Assembly (NCBI GenBank): GCA_003023695.1
Contig: PXYW01000002.1
Span: forward strand, 25,619-89,618
Origin: Sulfobacillus benefaciens
GTDB taxonomy: Bacteria > Bacillota > Sulfobacillia > Sulfobacillales > Sulfobacillaceae
Length of the DNA stretch: 64,000 nt
Direction: 5' to 3'
The number at the start of each line of letters is the position of its first letter. Position 1 is the stretch's first letter. Under the pieces are notes generated by a model. The model was not told the DNA's origin, did not search any database, and saw only the letters and a program-made list of their open reading frames with translations. The position numbers and the translations under genes are program-made. Positions 1 through 8,512 of the stretch are shown piece after piece.

Positions 1-43
1 CCACAAAATAGACGGTGAGAATCCGGTAGTTGGGTTTTGTCAC
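1..43 (-). CDS. 5' end of an unidentified protein, cut by the window edge
   Basis: Only the first 14 codons are visible, starting at a GTG (41-43) and reading MTKPNYRILTVYFV. A GAAAGGGGATC ribosome site lies just upstream, between it and the ctaB stop 18 bases away, so it is probably the next gene of the ctaB transcript. The residues suggest a short basic N-terminus entering a membrane segment. Genes after ctaB are often cytochrome oxidase assembly or heme genes, but too little is visible to name this one. Confidence 0.55.
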   Translation of the reverse strand, partial: MTKPNYRILTVYFV

Positions 44-61
44 AGAGATCCCCTTTCGGCT

Positions 62-961
62 TTAGTGATGAACCGCAACAACCATGGCAAAGAATATAGC
101 GGTCATATAAATCAACGAAAATTTAAAAGTGCGCTTGGCCCAGGTTACCTCCGGTGCCGATTCCCTGATCAGGTAAACATTGTAACCGATAAAGGTTACC
201 CCCAAAAGAACCGCCACAACCAAATACACCAAGGTGACCACATGGGTCCAGTACAGCAAAACCGAGGCCAGTAATAAGACTATACTATAACCCAGACTCT
301 GCCTTTTGGTAACTTGCTCACCCCGAACCACTGGCATCATCGGAATGCCCGCTCGTTTGTAGTCCTCTTGTTTATAAAGAGCCAAGGACCAGAAATGAGG
401 AGGCGTCCACAGGAAAATGATCAAAAACATCAGCCAGGCCGCGATTCCCAGATGGCCGGTCACGGCAGCCCATCCGACTAGCGGCGGAAATGCCCCGGCT
501 GCGCCACCAATGACAATATTTTGCGGAGTCCTGCGCTTGAGCCATATTGTGTAGATAAATACGTAAAATAGAAAACCAGACAAGGAGCATAACGCTGCCA
601 CCCAATTGACTAGCAATCCCATCCCTACAAACGACACCAATTCAACCACAATGCCGAATACAAGCGCATTTGCAGGCGCCATCCGTCCCGCCGCTACCGG
701 CCTCATTTTGGTTCGGCGCATTACCTTATCGATGTCGCGATCGTACCACATGTTCACCGCATGGGCGCCTCCCGTCGACAAGGCCAACCCAACCAAGGTT
801 ACCACGGTCAGCCCAATACCTGGAAGGCCGCCGTGAGCAACAACCATAGCGCAATATGCTGTAATCGCCAACAGCACAATGATCCGCGGCTTGGTCAGGG
901 CGACATAATCGGCCACGACCGCCACCCAATTACGCTCCACCGTCACGAGTTCTGAATACAT
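62..961 (-). CDS. ctaB: Protoheme IX farnesyltransferase (heme O synthase)
   Basis: A membrane prenyltransferase of the UbiA family that adds farnesyl diphosphate to heme B, giving heme O for terminal oxidases. The 299 residues match the usual family length and form about nine hydrophobic segments. The first polyprenyl-diphosphate/Mg2+ motif is present as N70-xxx-D74-xxx-D78, followed by the conserved RRTKMRP, and the second region reads DYKRAGIPMMPV near residue 200. The ATG is preceded by AGGTGCGGCT at good spacing. The partial gene at 1-43 follows closely on the same strand. No other heme A or oxidase gene is visible here. Confidence 0.96.
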   Translation of the reverse strand: MYSELVTVERNWVAVVADYVALTKPRIIVLLAITAYCAMVVAHGGLPGIGLTVVTLVGLALSTGGAHAVNMWYDRDIDKVMRRTKMRPVAAGRMAPANALVFGIVVELVSFVGMGLLVNWVAALCSLSGFLFYVFIYTIWLKRRTPQNIVIGGAAGAFPPLVGWAAVTGHLGIAAWLMFLIIFLWTPPHFWSLALYKQEDYKRAGIPMMPVVRGEQVTKRQSLGYSIVLLLASVLLYWTHVVTLVYLVVAVLLGVTFIGYNVYLIRESAPEVTWAKRTFKFSLIYMTAIFFAMVVAVHH

Positions 962-1338
962 AGCCGCACCTCACATCTAGTCGCGCCAAAATTCCCTATG
1001 TGACAAGTATTTCATTGATCCACTTTACTGCAAATTTCATTGTTTTCAATGCCTAATAATTACTACTACTAGGCTCTTGGGACAAGCCGAGATGCCTGGT
1101 TTCTTTGGAAACGGACGCGGTCCCCACCCAACCGGTGCCCTATGGCCATGCGGCTCGTCGATGACCAACCTCCAATCACCCTATCGTCACTTCAGAAAAA
1201 ATTCAGATGAACAATTATCCAAAGTTGGCGTAACTTAAGTCTTCACGGCTTATTAAAAAATTATGTTAAAAAAGACTTCGTGCGCGGATGGGCTAAACAA
1301 TAAATTAAAAATTCGCCGACACTAGGAAATTTGGCCTC
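962..1338. other. Intergenic region between divergent genes ctaB and a small membrane protein gene
   Basis: This 377-base stretch must hold the promoters of ctaB (leftward) and of the gene at 1339 (rightward). It is AT-rich at both sides with a GC-richer island around 1080-1190. I see no tRNA, convincing ORF or known riboswitch. A weak interrupted repeat, GCCTA...TAGGC, lies around 1050-1074. No promoter stands out clearly enough to call. Confidence 0.5.
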
Positions 1339-1692
1339 ATGATTGCTGTCCAATCTGGACACACTGTGACCATGAAAATTTTAAGTTTCCTGTTGACTGG
1401 ACTGGGCCTTTGCTTGTTGACCCTTATTTTGGCTGTTGGAATGAATCACCATTGGTCCCTGTGGTATTTAAGACCTACCTGGTTTACTTGGGGCGCTACA
1501 GTAATTAGCGCGTTGGCTATGGTCATGATTTGGATTCAGCCACAACTGTCAATGTTCCTACTGTTTGGGGCGAGCTTGGTCGGAATACCCGGATGGCTGG
1601 CGGTGTGGGCTGGACCTGGGAGTTTCTTTTTGAGTGCCGCTTTGCTGCTTTTAGTCACTCTGAATCAAGGAAAACCGCCTAGAGCTCCATAG
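1339..1692 (+). CDS. Small hypothetical membrane protein
   Basis: The 117-residue product is almost entirely hydrophobic, with three probable membrane helices (about residues 15-33, 48-66 and 73-98) and a short basic C-terminus. I do not recognise the family. Translation may start at ATG 1339 (AGGAAA lies 12-17 bases upstream) or at ATG 1372, which opens MKILSFLLTG directly before the first helix; neither has a strong ribosome site. It stands alone, divergent from ctaB and convergent with hsp20, and ends at a shared hairpin. Confidence 0.6.
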   Translation: MIAVQSGHTVTMKILSFLLTGLGLCLLTLILAVGMNHHWSLWYLRPTWFTWGATVISALAMVMIWIQPQLSMFLLFGASLVGIPGWLAVWAGPGSFFLSAALLLLVTLNQGKPPRAP

Positions 1693-1701
1693 CGCGGAAA
1701 A

Positions 1702-1724
1702 GGCGATCCCTGCCTGGGATCGCC
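1702..1724. terminator. Bidirectional terminator between convergent genes
   Basis: Perfect 9-bp inverted repeat GGCGATCCC / GGGATCGCC with a 5-base loop, between the stops of the 1339 gene (+) and hsp20 (-). Read leftward it is followed by TTTTCC, so it suits hsp20 best as an intrinsic terminator. Confidence 0.8.
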
Positions 1725-1731
1725 CTACTGC

Positions 1732-2136
1732 TTATTCACCTTCGGCCAACGATATTGTGTTCTTGGACTCAATCTTGATCGGAATTGTCTTTTTGGCCAA
1801 CATCGGCACGCGGATGGTTAATAGTCCATCTTTGAGCTCTGCAACAATTGAAGACTCGTCAGTGGCCTCCGGCAATTGTACCCGATAGTGAAATCCGGGA
1901 GTCTTGATTTCCCGTCGCAAGTAGTACCAGTTGTCGTCGTTCTCATTGTCCTTAGCCTCGTGCCGTCCCTTGATGTCCAACACCTTATCTTCCCAAGCCA
2001 TTTCTAGTTGACTAGCATCATATCCAGGAACCGCCAGCACCACTTGAAATTCCTTGTCGTTTTTCCGGATGTTAATTTCCGGGACCGATACCCCTACCGT
2101 CACCGGGTTAAACAACATGTCCTGCAGCATGCTCAT
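1732..2136 (-). CDS. Small heat-shock protein, Hsp20/alpha-crystallin family
   Basis: An ATP-independent holdase chaperone of the cytoplasm. The 134-residue protein contains the alpha-crystallin domain (about 20-120) with the conserved DGLLTIRVPM strand near its end and a C-terminal IPI (IxI) motif used in oligomer assembly. The start at 2136 is preferred over a longer in-frame ATG at 2208: GGGAGGG lies 7 bases upstream of 2136, and the promoter at 2180-2208 would fall inside the longer reading. It is a single-gene unit ending at the 1702-1724 terminator. No CIRCE or other heat-shock operator was seen upstream. Confidence 0.93.
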   Translation of the reverse strand: MSMLQDMLFNPVTVGVSVPEINIRKNDKEFQVVLAVPGYDASQLEMAWEDKVLDIKGRHEAKDNENDDNWYYLRREIKTPGFHYRVQLPEATDESSIVAELKDGLLTIRVPMLAKKTIPIKIESKNTISLAEGE

Positions 2137-2179
2137 CGTTAAGCCCTCCCTCAAACTGTCTTTGACTTTTCTTGACTTT

Positions 2180-2208
2180 AATATAAGTTCTTTTATCCAC
2201 TCCGTCAA
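2180..2208 (-). promoter_or_regulatory. Sigma-A type promoter of hsp20
   Basis: On the minus strand TTGACG (2208-2203), a 17-base spacer and TATATT (2185-2180) give a near-consensus housekeeping promoter. Transcription would start near 2173, leaving a leader of about 37 bases before the ATG at 2136. Confidence 0.75.
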
Positions 2209-2574
2209 GAGGTTTTTTCATGAATTAGGAAAAAATATTTTGAGCGGGCAACAGCGAGCATACTAGCTCAATCCATCAAACCTAACACGCGGAATTAACC
2301 CATGCCATCGAGAATGAACACCAGAAAACACGGCTATGTGCAAAATGTGGATGGATTTTCCCGTTTTTTAGCTTACGCACTGGGCTGACTCCCTGGCGGG
2401 TGGCCATTCAACCATAGATTGCAAATAGCCGAAAAACCACACCCACCTGCTTCGCGGTGCGGAGACAGCCATTGGCAGTGATCGTTAGAACATGGGCGAG
2501 AAGATTAAAGGCACCGCCCCAGAAATCTTGCAAAGGATGCCCCGTGCACTATTTATAGACAAAGTACACCAGGA
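2209..2574. other. Intergenic region upstream of hsp20, downstream of the TetR gene
   Basis: The 366 bases contain no ORF with a ribosome site. The tetR gene ends at 2575 reading leftward into this stretch, and no clear terminator hairpin with a T-run is visible. I see no repeat or RNA gene. Confidence 0.45.
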
Positions 2575-3159
2575 TTAGCGCGGCATTTCTGGTTGCAACA
2601 ACCGTAACAACCATGATGAATAACGAGAGGCGATAACCTCGGGCGTAAGACGGCCTTGAGGACGATACCAGCGATGGATCCCGTTGAGTGCTGACAATAC
2701 CAACAAACGCGCTAAATGCGGGTCTTCAATCCAAAATACTGACTGCTTAATGCCTTGCTCAATGAGACGTGTCCATAAATTTTCATAGGCGCGTCTTAAG
2801 GTCAAAAATTCTTGCCGTCCCTCATCACTAAATGTTGCCTTTTCATCCAAATAGATCCGTGCCCCGTCAAGACTGTTGGTTACCACCCCTACATGAGCCC
2901 GGACCGCCTCGGTAAATTTGACCGTAATCGGCAGATCGCTGTCTACGATGGGCTGCACTGCACTCATAAATTGGTTTGCCGCTTGTTTCACAATCTCGCG
3001 CAATAGTGCTTCTTTGTTATCTATATGGGCATATAGGCTGCCGGACAAAATTCCGGCCCGTTCCGCAATATCGCGCACCGTCGTGGCATGGTACCCTTTG
3101 GTACTAAATAAGTACGCTGCTGCCTCAACAATTTCTGATTTTTTACTGGCCCGTGCCAT
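2575..3159 (-). CDS. TetR/AcrR family transcriptional regulator
   Basis: A 194-residue ligand-responsive DNA-binding repressor of the TetR type. The helix-turn-helix spans about residues 8-54 (KGYHATTVRDIAERAGILSGSLYAH, conserved in spacing with the family), and the C-terminal part resembles the ligand domains of TetR regulators of fatty-acid and steroid catabolism (KstR2/FadR-like), including the ILSGSLYAH recognition helix typical of that group. Ligand and targets are not visible; the neighbours are purine genes and hsp20, so it may act at a distance. Confidence 0.9.
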   Translation of the reverse strand: MARASKKSEIVEAAAYLFSTKGYHATTVRDIAERAGILSGSLYAHIDNKEALLREIVKQAANQFMSAVQPIVDSDLPITVKFTEAVRAHVGVVTNSLDGARIYLDEKATFSDEGRQEFLTLRRAYENLWTRLIEQGIKQSVFWIEDPHLARLLVLSALNGIHRWYRPQGRLTPEVIASRYSSWLLRLLQPEMPR

Positions 3160-3236
3160 ATCCTATCGCCCCTCATGACCTAGCCTTTTGGAATACCAAA
3201 ACCATAACAAAGCACCCCGTCGCGCGATTCTATTCA

Positions 3237-4394
3237 TCACCCTTCATCGCTCAGCATCAAGCGCCTGGCCCGCAACGCCGCACTCGCTGCCCTTTCTCCT
3301 GCGCTGTCGACAACCGTCAAATGCCCCATTTTCCTTCCTGGACGTGGATCAGACTTCCCATAAAGATATAAGTGGCTGCCAGGGATGGTCAAAGCTTGGG
3401 AAAAGTCAGGCCCGTCCGGGCGTCCTAACCACAAATCCCCCAGCAGGTTCACCATAGCGGAAGGAACTACGAGGTTAGGCACGGCTAAGGGTAGTTCGAC
3501 CACAGCGCGTACCATTTCTTCAAATTGAGATACCGTGGTGGATTCCATGGTATAGTGCCCCGAATTATGTGGGCGGGGAGCCAACTCATTGACCAACAAT
3601 CGGCCATCGCGCGTTACAAAAAATTCCACCGCTAAAATTCCCACCAATTCCAGAGCCACGGCTAAAGCTCCCGCATATTCCTTGGCTTTTTCCTCAAGCG
3701 CTTTCCCTCCTTGAGCAGGCGCCACGGTTACATCTAGGATGCCGTCGACGTGCTGATTTTCCACAAGTGGGAAATATTGCAGTCCACCATCAACATCTCG
3801 AGCAACAATAATCGAGGCTTCCCACGCAAAATCTACCCACCCCTCCACGATAAGGGGACGACTGCCAGCACCGAGTTCACGCCACACTGACTCAACATGC
3901 TTCGCATCGCGAACAACACGTTGCCCTTTCCCATCGTAGCCTCCGGTCGTGGTTTTCACCATGAGCGGAAACCCGATATGTCGCAGGGCCGCTATCAAAT
4001 CTGCATATTCCGACACCGCCGCAAAAGGCGCTGTTGGGATTCCGAGTCCTAGGCACAAAGTTTTTTCTTGAATTCGGTTTTGCGCAACTGTGAGTGCCTT
4101 TAAGCCTGGTCTGACCGCAATGCCTCGTGTCTGCAAATGCTCTACCGAGGCAACGGAAACGTTTTCAAACTCATAGGTCGCCACAGCAATTCGCGACGCC
4201 AATACGTCTAAAGCCTCTTGATCATCATAAGCCGCAACGATGAGTTCCCCTCCCACTTGTCCAGCCGGGCATTGGGGATCAGGATCCAGCACAATCGAAC
4301 GATACCCTAAATGGTGAGCCGCAATTACCAAAAAGCGCCCCAATTGACCACCGCCCAAAATGCCGATGGTGGATCCCTGCGGCAAAGCCTTCAC
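3237..4394 (-). CDS. purK: N5-carboxyaminoimidazole ribonucleotide synthase
   Basis: ATP-grasp enzyme of de novo purine synthesis: AIR + bicarbonate + ATP give N5-CAIR, which PurE then converts to CAIR. The 385 residues match the family. The N-terminal [12 protein letters not shown] dinucleotide-like loop, the ATP-grasp core ([22 protein letters not shown]) and the C-terminal [14 protein letters not shown] signature are all present. Translation starts at GTG 4394 with GGGGAGGT six bases upstream; the GTGA overlaps the purE stop by 4 bases, indicating translational coupling. Only this two-gene piece of the pathway is local. Confidence 0.96.
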   Translation of the reverse strand: MKALPQGSTIGILGGGQLGRFLVIAAHHLGYRSIVLDPDPQCPAGQVGGELIVAAYDDQEALDVLASRIAVATYEFENVSVASVEHLQTRGIAVRPGLKALTVAQNRIQEKTLCLGLGIPTAPFAAVSEYADLIAALRHIGFPLMVKTTTGGYDGKGQRVVRDAKHVESVWRELGAGSRPLIVEGWVDFAWEASIIVARDVDGGLQYFPLVENQHVDGILDVTVAPAQGGKALEEKAKEYAGALAVALELVGILAVEFFVTRDGRLLVNELAPRPHNSGHYTMESTTVSQFEEMVRAVVELPLAVPNLVVPSAMVNLLGDLWLGRPDGPDFSQALTIPGSHLYLYGKSDPRPGRKMGHLTVVDSAGERAASAALRARRLMLSDEG

Positions 4395-4870
4395 TGTGGC
4401 ACCTCCCCAGCTTCCACTTCACTCCGCATCCGATCCCGCATTGTTTGTAAACGATCAATTATAGAGGCGTCTTGCAATCCTAAGATTTGGGCCGCCAACA
4501 GCCCTGCATTGCGGGCTCCTGCTCGCCCAATGGCCACTGTAGCCACCGGCACTCCGCCTGGCATCTGCACAATGGATAGCAAGGAGTCTAATCCAGCTAA
4601 ATGCTGACTAGGCACCGGAACCCCAATAACCGGTATCAACGTTTTGGCTGCGGTCATACCCGGTAGGTGAGCGGCCCCGCCAGCGCCAGCGATGATAACC
4701 CCGAACCCATTGGCATGAGCATTTTCGGCAAATTCAAACATCCGGTCTGGTGTACGATGAGCAGAAATAATGTGAGCCTCATAGTCGATTCCTAACTCTT
4801 GTAAAACCTGGACAGCATGCTGCATCACTTCCCAGTCAGACTGGCTGCCCATAATCACGGCCACTTTCAC
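4391..4870 (-). CDS. purE: N5-carboxyaminoimidazole ribonucleotide mutase
   Basis: Class I PurE converts N5-CAIR to CAIR. The 159-residue protein contains the GSQSDW loop near the N-terminus, the SAHRTP motif and the [11 protein letters not shown] loop with the catalytic-site histidine. The start is taken at GTG 4870, where AAAGGAA precedes by about 8 bases and the protein begins at the normal family position; an upstream in-frame ATG (4918) would add 16 unrelated residues. It overlaps purK by 4 bases. Confidence 0.96.
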   Translation of the reverse strand: MKVAVIMGSQSDWEVMQHAVQVLQELGIDYEAHIISAHRTPDRMFEFAENAHANGFGVIIAGAGGAAHLPGMTAAKTLIPVIGVPVPSQHLAGLDSLLSIVQMPGGVPVATVAIGRAGARNAGLLAAQILGLQDASIIDRLQTMRDRMRSEVEAGEVPQ

Positions 4871-4939
4871 TACAATCCCATTCCTTTGCCAGGTAGATAT
4901 TTGGTTCGGTCCCATCATAGCCTTATCTGAGACGGAATG

Positions 4940-5368
4940 CTACTTCTTGAAATTGACCGCCGCTCCTAAATGGAGCCAATGAACGGGGCGATGCGGGCTA
5001 CCTAGCAAAACGTTGAGACTTGGCCCTTGGGCTATTGGAGCAAATCGCCACGATGGCCAATGGTTGATGGTAAGGTGAGTCGGAGTATTCGGAAGTCTAG
5101 AGATGAATAATAGGATGTCCGGATCGCCGGAACGATTCTTTCCCGCCAACCCGTAAACAAGTCCTTGGGCGGCCAGCTGGTCGAGCATATGACGCGACAT
5201 ATGGGGCAGTCCCGTAAGCGCGGGCACCATCGGACCTGATACCGAATGTATTGTACGGATGGATTGCGTTCTTGCCGATTGGTTGGTTGCTGGAAACGGC
5301 TCCATGATATGCCACACCGCCAAGGCGATCACAAATAAAGATACGATTAATGTCACCACTGGTTTCAT
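4940..5368 (-). CDS. Hypothetical membrane-anchored or secreted protein
   Basis: The 142-residue protein has an N-terminal hydrophobic segment (MKPVVTLIVSLFVIALAVW) that looks like a signal anchor, then a polar extracellular part. I do not recognise a domain. The start at ATG 5368 is chosen because GAGGTGACC lies at 5372-5380. It is located just upstream of purE on the same strand but is divergent from moaA. Confidence 0.65.
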   Translation of the reverse strand: MKPVVTLIVSLFVIALAVWHIMEPFPATNQSARTQSIRTIHSVSGPMVPALTGLPHMSRHMLDQLAAQGLVYGLAGKNRSGDPDILLFISRLPNTPTHLTINHWPSWRFAPIAQGPSLNVLLGSPHRPVHWLHLGAAVNFKK

Positions 5369-5447
5369 TGCGGTCACCTCGGGCAGCCACTCTTACCATT
5401 TATAACGCAGAAAGAATATTGGAAGTTACGCGGCTTCTGACAAGTCT

Positions 5448-5456
5448 TGCTATACT
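5448..5456 (+). promoter_or_regulatory. Candidate extended -10 promoter of moaA
   Basis: TGC-TATACT forms an extended -10 element; no good -35 hexamer is visible at 17 bases. Transcription from about 5463 would give a 70-base leader before the GTG at 5534. I see no molybdenum-cofactor riboswitch in the leader. Confidence 0.4.
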
Positions 5457-5533
5457 ATAAGAATATCGGAACCAATCGTCCACGAGAATTTTTTGGCAAA
5501 ACGATTTGTTCACGCCCAGGGAGATGATGTAAC

Positions 5534-6568
5534 GTGACAATGGACTACAGAGCCATGCTGCCGATTATTGACACCCGCAGGCGGCACCTGGAAGATTTAC
5601 GCATCTCAGTGACGGATCGGTGCAATTTTCGCTGTGTCTATTGCATGCCTAAGGCGGTCTTTAACAGCCAATTCCACTTTTTACCCCGCGCTGAGCTGTT
5701 AACTTTCGATGAAATTACCCGGTTAACGCGGATATTTGTATCTCTTGGAGTAAGAAAAATCCGCTTCACGGGTGGAGAACCATTAGTGCGCCGAGATTTA
5801 GACGTGTTAATCCGCCAAATTTCTGAAATTCCTGGGGTTGAGGATCTAGCTATGACCACGAATGGATCTTTGCTTACCAAAGAAAAAGCCCTCGCGTTAA
5901 AAAGTGCTGGTCTTAGACGGGTTACAGTAAGTTTGGATGCATTAGACGACGAGTTGTTTCGCCGTATGAACGATGTGAACTTTCCCGTAGCCAAAGTATT
6001 AAATGCCATCGAATCTGCTTCGTCCGCCCAATTGGATCCGGTAAAGGTCAACATGGTGGTAAAAAAGGGACTCAATGATGATGCAGTGATTCCCATGGCA
6101 GCATACTTTCGCGATACCGGCATTATCCTACGCTATATTGAATTCATGGATGTAGGAACCACCAATGGCTGGCGCTTGGAAGATGTGGTACCAGGGAAGG
6201 AAATCCTCTCGCGGATTAATCAACAGTGGCCTTTGGAACCCGTTCCTCCGACCCGGCCTGGAGACGTTGCCACTCGGTACCGTTATCGCGACGGCAAGGG
6301 CGAAATAGGGATTATCACTTCAGTAACCCATCCATTTTGCCAGAATTGCACCCGGGCACGCCTTTCCCCAGAAGGCTTGCTCTATACCTGCCTCTTTGGC
6401 CAATCCGGAACCGATCTGCGGTCCTTGGTGCGTAGTCAAAAGTCGGATCAAGAGATCGTGTCCTCCATTAAGGCGATTTGGGAGAACCGCACCGACCACT
6501 ACTCCGAAATTCGGAGTTCTTTAACCCCCGGGCTGCCCAAGATCGAAATGTCTCATATTGGAGGATAA
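5534..6568 (+). CDS. moaA: GTP 3',8-cyclase, molybdenum cofactor synthesis
   Basis: Radical SAM enzyme that converts GTP to 3',8-cyclo-GTP in the first step of molybdopterin synthesis. The N-terminal cluster ligands are C30-xxx-C34-xx-C37 in CNFRCVYC, the SAM-binding RFTGGEPL follows, and the second cluster binds C269-xx-C272 and C286. The chain ends in the conserved Gly-Gly tail (IGG). At 344 residues it has normal length. The GTG start is preceded by AGGGAGATG. It is directly followed by the LigB-type gene. The molybdenum hydroxylase operon at 18.8-24.2 kb would need its product; no other moa or moe gene lies here. Confidence 0.97.
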   Translation: MTMDYRAMLPIIDTRRRHLEDLRISVTDRCNFRCVYCMPKAVFNSQFHFLPRAELLTFDEITRLTRIFVSLGVRKIRFTGGEPLVRRDLDVLIRQISEIPGVEDLAMTTNGSLLTKEKALALKSAGLRRVTVSLDALDDELFRRMNDVNFPVAKVLNAIESASSAQLDPVKVNMVVKKGLNDDAVIPMAAYFRDTGIILRYIEFMDVGTTNGWRLEDVVPGKEILSRINQQWPLEPVPPTRPGDVATRYRYRDGKGEIGIITSVTHPFCQNCTRARLSPEGLLYTCLFGQSGTDLRSLVRSQKSDQEIVSSIKAIWENRTDHYSEIRSSLTPGLPKIEMSHIGG

Positions 6569-6573
6569 TGGTC

Positions 6574-7386
6574 ATGATCGTGAGGGGACTTTTCGTGCCA
6601 AATACGCCAACCCTGTTAGATGTGACGCCCCGGCCTGACGGATTTCCTGCTCACTCTTTGACCATAAGTGCCCTTGCTTCAATCGGCACAAATTGGCGGG
6701 CCTTGGACCTTGATGCCATAGCCGTGATAAGCCCTCATTTTTTTAGCCACGATGTGATTCCTTTTACCGGAGAATCCGCGATTCCCCAAATATACGATCT
6801 GGACGGGTTCCCTGACACTTTTTATGCCATCCGATACCCGGCAATTGGCGCTGAAGACCTAGCGCGCGAATTACAGGCGCAGGCAGATGACCACCGAATT
6901 CCCTTGCAATCGGTGCACGGCTGGGGTTTGGACCATGGTGCCTGGGCACCGTTAAGTAGAATGTTCGCCACTCCCCCATGCCCAATTCTAGCTATCGGCC
7001 ATGGGTGGAAAGTGACTCTTGACACGCACCAGACGGCCGGACATCTGCTGGCCGAAGCCGCAAGGCATCTTCGATTGGGTGTTATTGCCACAGGGTCTTT
7101 ATATCACCGTCTCGACCGTTGGACTGGACATGAACAGCCAGTGCCGAAGTTAGCAGATCATGCGTTCCATATCCTGTTAAATTTGTTACTGAAAGGGGAC
7201 TTTACCGCAGCTCTGCAACTTGATGCCCATTTAACAAAAGAGCTAGCTCCGGAAGGCGATTTAAAAACGCTGGCGATATTAATTGGTGCCTTAACCAACG
7301 TGACCTGTGAAATCCATGACTGGGCCGAAGAATCAGAATTTGGCGCAGTATCCCTGTCGACCTTGGAATTCATCCCAAAGTTGTAG
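6574..7386 (+). CDS. LigB-type class III extradiol dioxygenase-like protein
   Basis: The 270-residue protein belongs to the LigB/DODA superfamily of Fe(II) or Zn(II) ring-cleavage dioxygenases. Typical features are VISPHFF (metal-ligand His), GLDHGAWAPL and the AIGHGW region. The first ligand position near residue 11, normally PH(P/T)P in this group, reads VPNTPT, so the usual histidine is replaced by asparagine. An in-frame ATG at 6568 overlaps the moaA stop (TAATG), but GGAGG at 6560-6564 is better spaced for ATG 6574. Translational coupling to moaA is likely. Substrate is unknown, and the missing ligand makes activity uncertain. Confidence 0.8.
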   Translation: MIVRGLFVPNTPTLLDVTPRPDGFPAHSLTISALASIGTNWRALDLDAIAVISPHFFSHDVIPFTGESAIPQIYDLDGFPDTFYAIRYPAIGAEDLARELQAQADDHRIPLQSVHGWGLDHGAWAPLSRMFATPPCPILAIGHGWKVTLDTHQTAGHLLAEAARHLRLGVIATGSLYHRLDRWTGHEQPVPKLADHAFHILLNLLLKGDFTAALQLDAHLTKELAPEGDLKTLAILIGALTNVTCEIHDWAEESEFGAVSLSTLEFIPKL

Positions 7387-7457
7387 CTGCAGGTTTGAGC
7401 CACAGACACCAGGGAAGCAACCGGCGTCCCGGCCCCCTAGCGTCAGGATACTCTATT

Positions 7458-8444
7458 TTATTCGGCTGCTATCTGCAACAAAATTTTGCCAATGCTTTGT
7501 CGGGTTTCCATCAAGGTGTGTGCTAGTGCCGCCTCCTCGAGGGCGTAACGCGCTCCAATCAGGACTTTTAATGTCTTATCGCGCACCAGTTCCAATACCG
7601 CAGTCACGCTGGGCAATAAAGTTTCTGGCCGCAATCGGCGTGTAGTTCCCATGCTATATCCTAATACCGCACGGCAACTGCCATGCAACTCACCACCGGA
7701 CACCGATCCGTAACGACCACTCGCATTGCCAAACACGGCAATTCTGCCATAGGGGGCCAGACATCGAAAGTTTTCGGCGAATTCGTCGCCACCCACAGAA
7801 TCTAAAATGATATCAACACCGCGCCCATGAGTGGCTTCTAAGACTGCTTCGGCAAATGATTCCCGAGCGTAGTTGAACACATAATCTGCACCATATTGCC
7901 GGGCAATATCTAATTTAATATCACTACCTACGGTCCCGATCACGGTCCCGGCTCCCAGATATCTAGCCAACTGCACCGCGGCTGTCCCGACTCCCCCAGC
8001 GGCGGCGTGCACTAACACGGTCTCCCCTGGGATTAACCTTGTCACCGTTGTCAACAATTGGTGTGCCGTAACAAAAACGGTCGGCACAGCGGCCGCTTCC
8101 TCCCATCCCACTTCCTCCGGCAACGCATACACCAGATTGCGATCCGCGATAGTATACTCGCTATATGATCCTGACTGTGGAAAGGCAATAACTCGCTGGC
8201 CGATGTGCAGTCCGGTGACGTCAGATCCCATCGCATCGACAATGCCCGCAACGTCAAGCCCTGGAACAAAAGGCAGCTTGCCACCATTATGATAAAGGCC
8301 CTGGCGCGCCTTAATGTCGGCAAAATTGACACTGGCAGCCACCGCACGTATTCGTATTTCGCACGCTCCTGGCTCCCTAACCGGACGATTAACCAAACGC
8401 AACTGGTCTGGTCCGCCAAATTCGGATACTTCTATCGTTCTCAC
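7458..8444 (-). CDS. NADPH:quinone oxidoreductase-like MDR protein
   Basis: A zinc-free medium-chain dehydrogenase/reductase of the quinone oxidoreductase (QOR) type, 328 residues. The N-terminal GroES-like domain includes VNFADIKARQG and PGLDVAGIVD; the Rossmann loop is HAAAGGVGTAAVQLA, typical of NADPH-dependent QOR enzymes. It would reduce quinones or enones in the cytoplasm. Translation begins at GTG 8444 behind GGGGGG. A palindromic operator candidate lies between the probable promoter and this start, so expression is probably repressor-controlled. Confidence 0.9.
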   Translation of the reverse strand: MRTIEVSEFGGPDQLRLVNRPVREPGACEIRIRAVAASVNFADIKARQGLYHNGGKLPFVPGLDVAGIVDAMGSDVTGLHIGQRVIAFPQSGSYSEYTIADRNLVYALPEEVGWEEAAAVPTVFVTAHQLLTTVTRLIPGETVLVHAAAGGVGTAAVQLARYLGAGTVIGTVGSDIKLDIARQYGADYVFNYARESFAEAVLEATHGRGVDIILDSVGGDEFAENFRCLAPYGRIAVFGNASGRYGSVSGGELHGSCRAVLGYSMGTTRRLRPETLLPSVTAVLELVRDKTLKVLIGARYALEEAALAHTLMETRQSIGKILLQIAAE

Positions 8445-8453
8445 ACATAACCC

Positions 8454-8498
8454 CCCTCTGTTGTGCCATATTATGGCACAGTATCATTGTACAGAGGG
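8454..8498 (-). promoter_or_regulatory. Nested inverted repeats, probable operator of the quinone oxidoreductase gene
   Basis: A perfect 19-bp palindrome TGTGCCAT-att-ATGGCACA (8462-8480) sits in the leader or core promoter of the gene at 8444. It is flanked by a second pair CCCTCTGT (8454-8461) and ACAGAGGG (8491-8498), which are mutually inverted. TACAAT on the minus strand just upstream could be the -10. The regulator is unknown. Confidence 0.6.
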
Positions 8499-8512
8499 AT
8501 AGTAATGGATGT

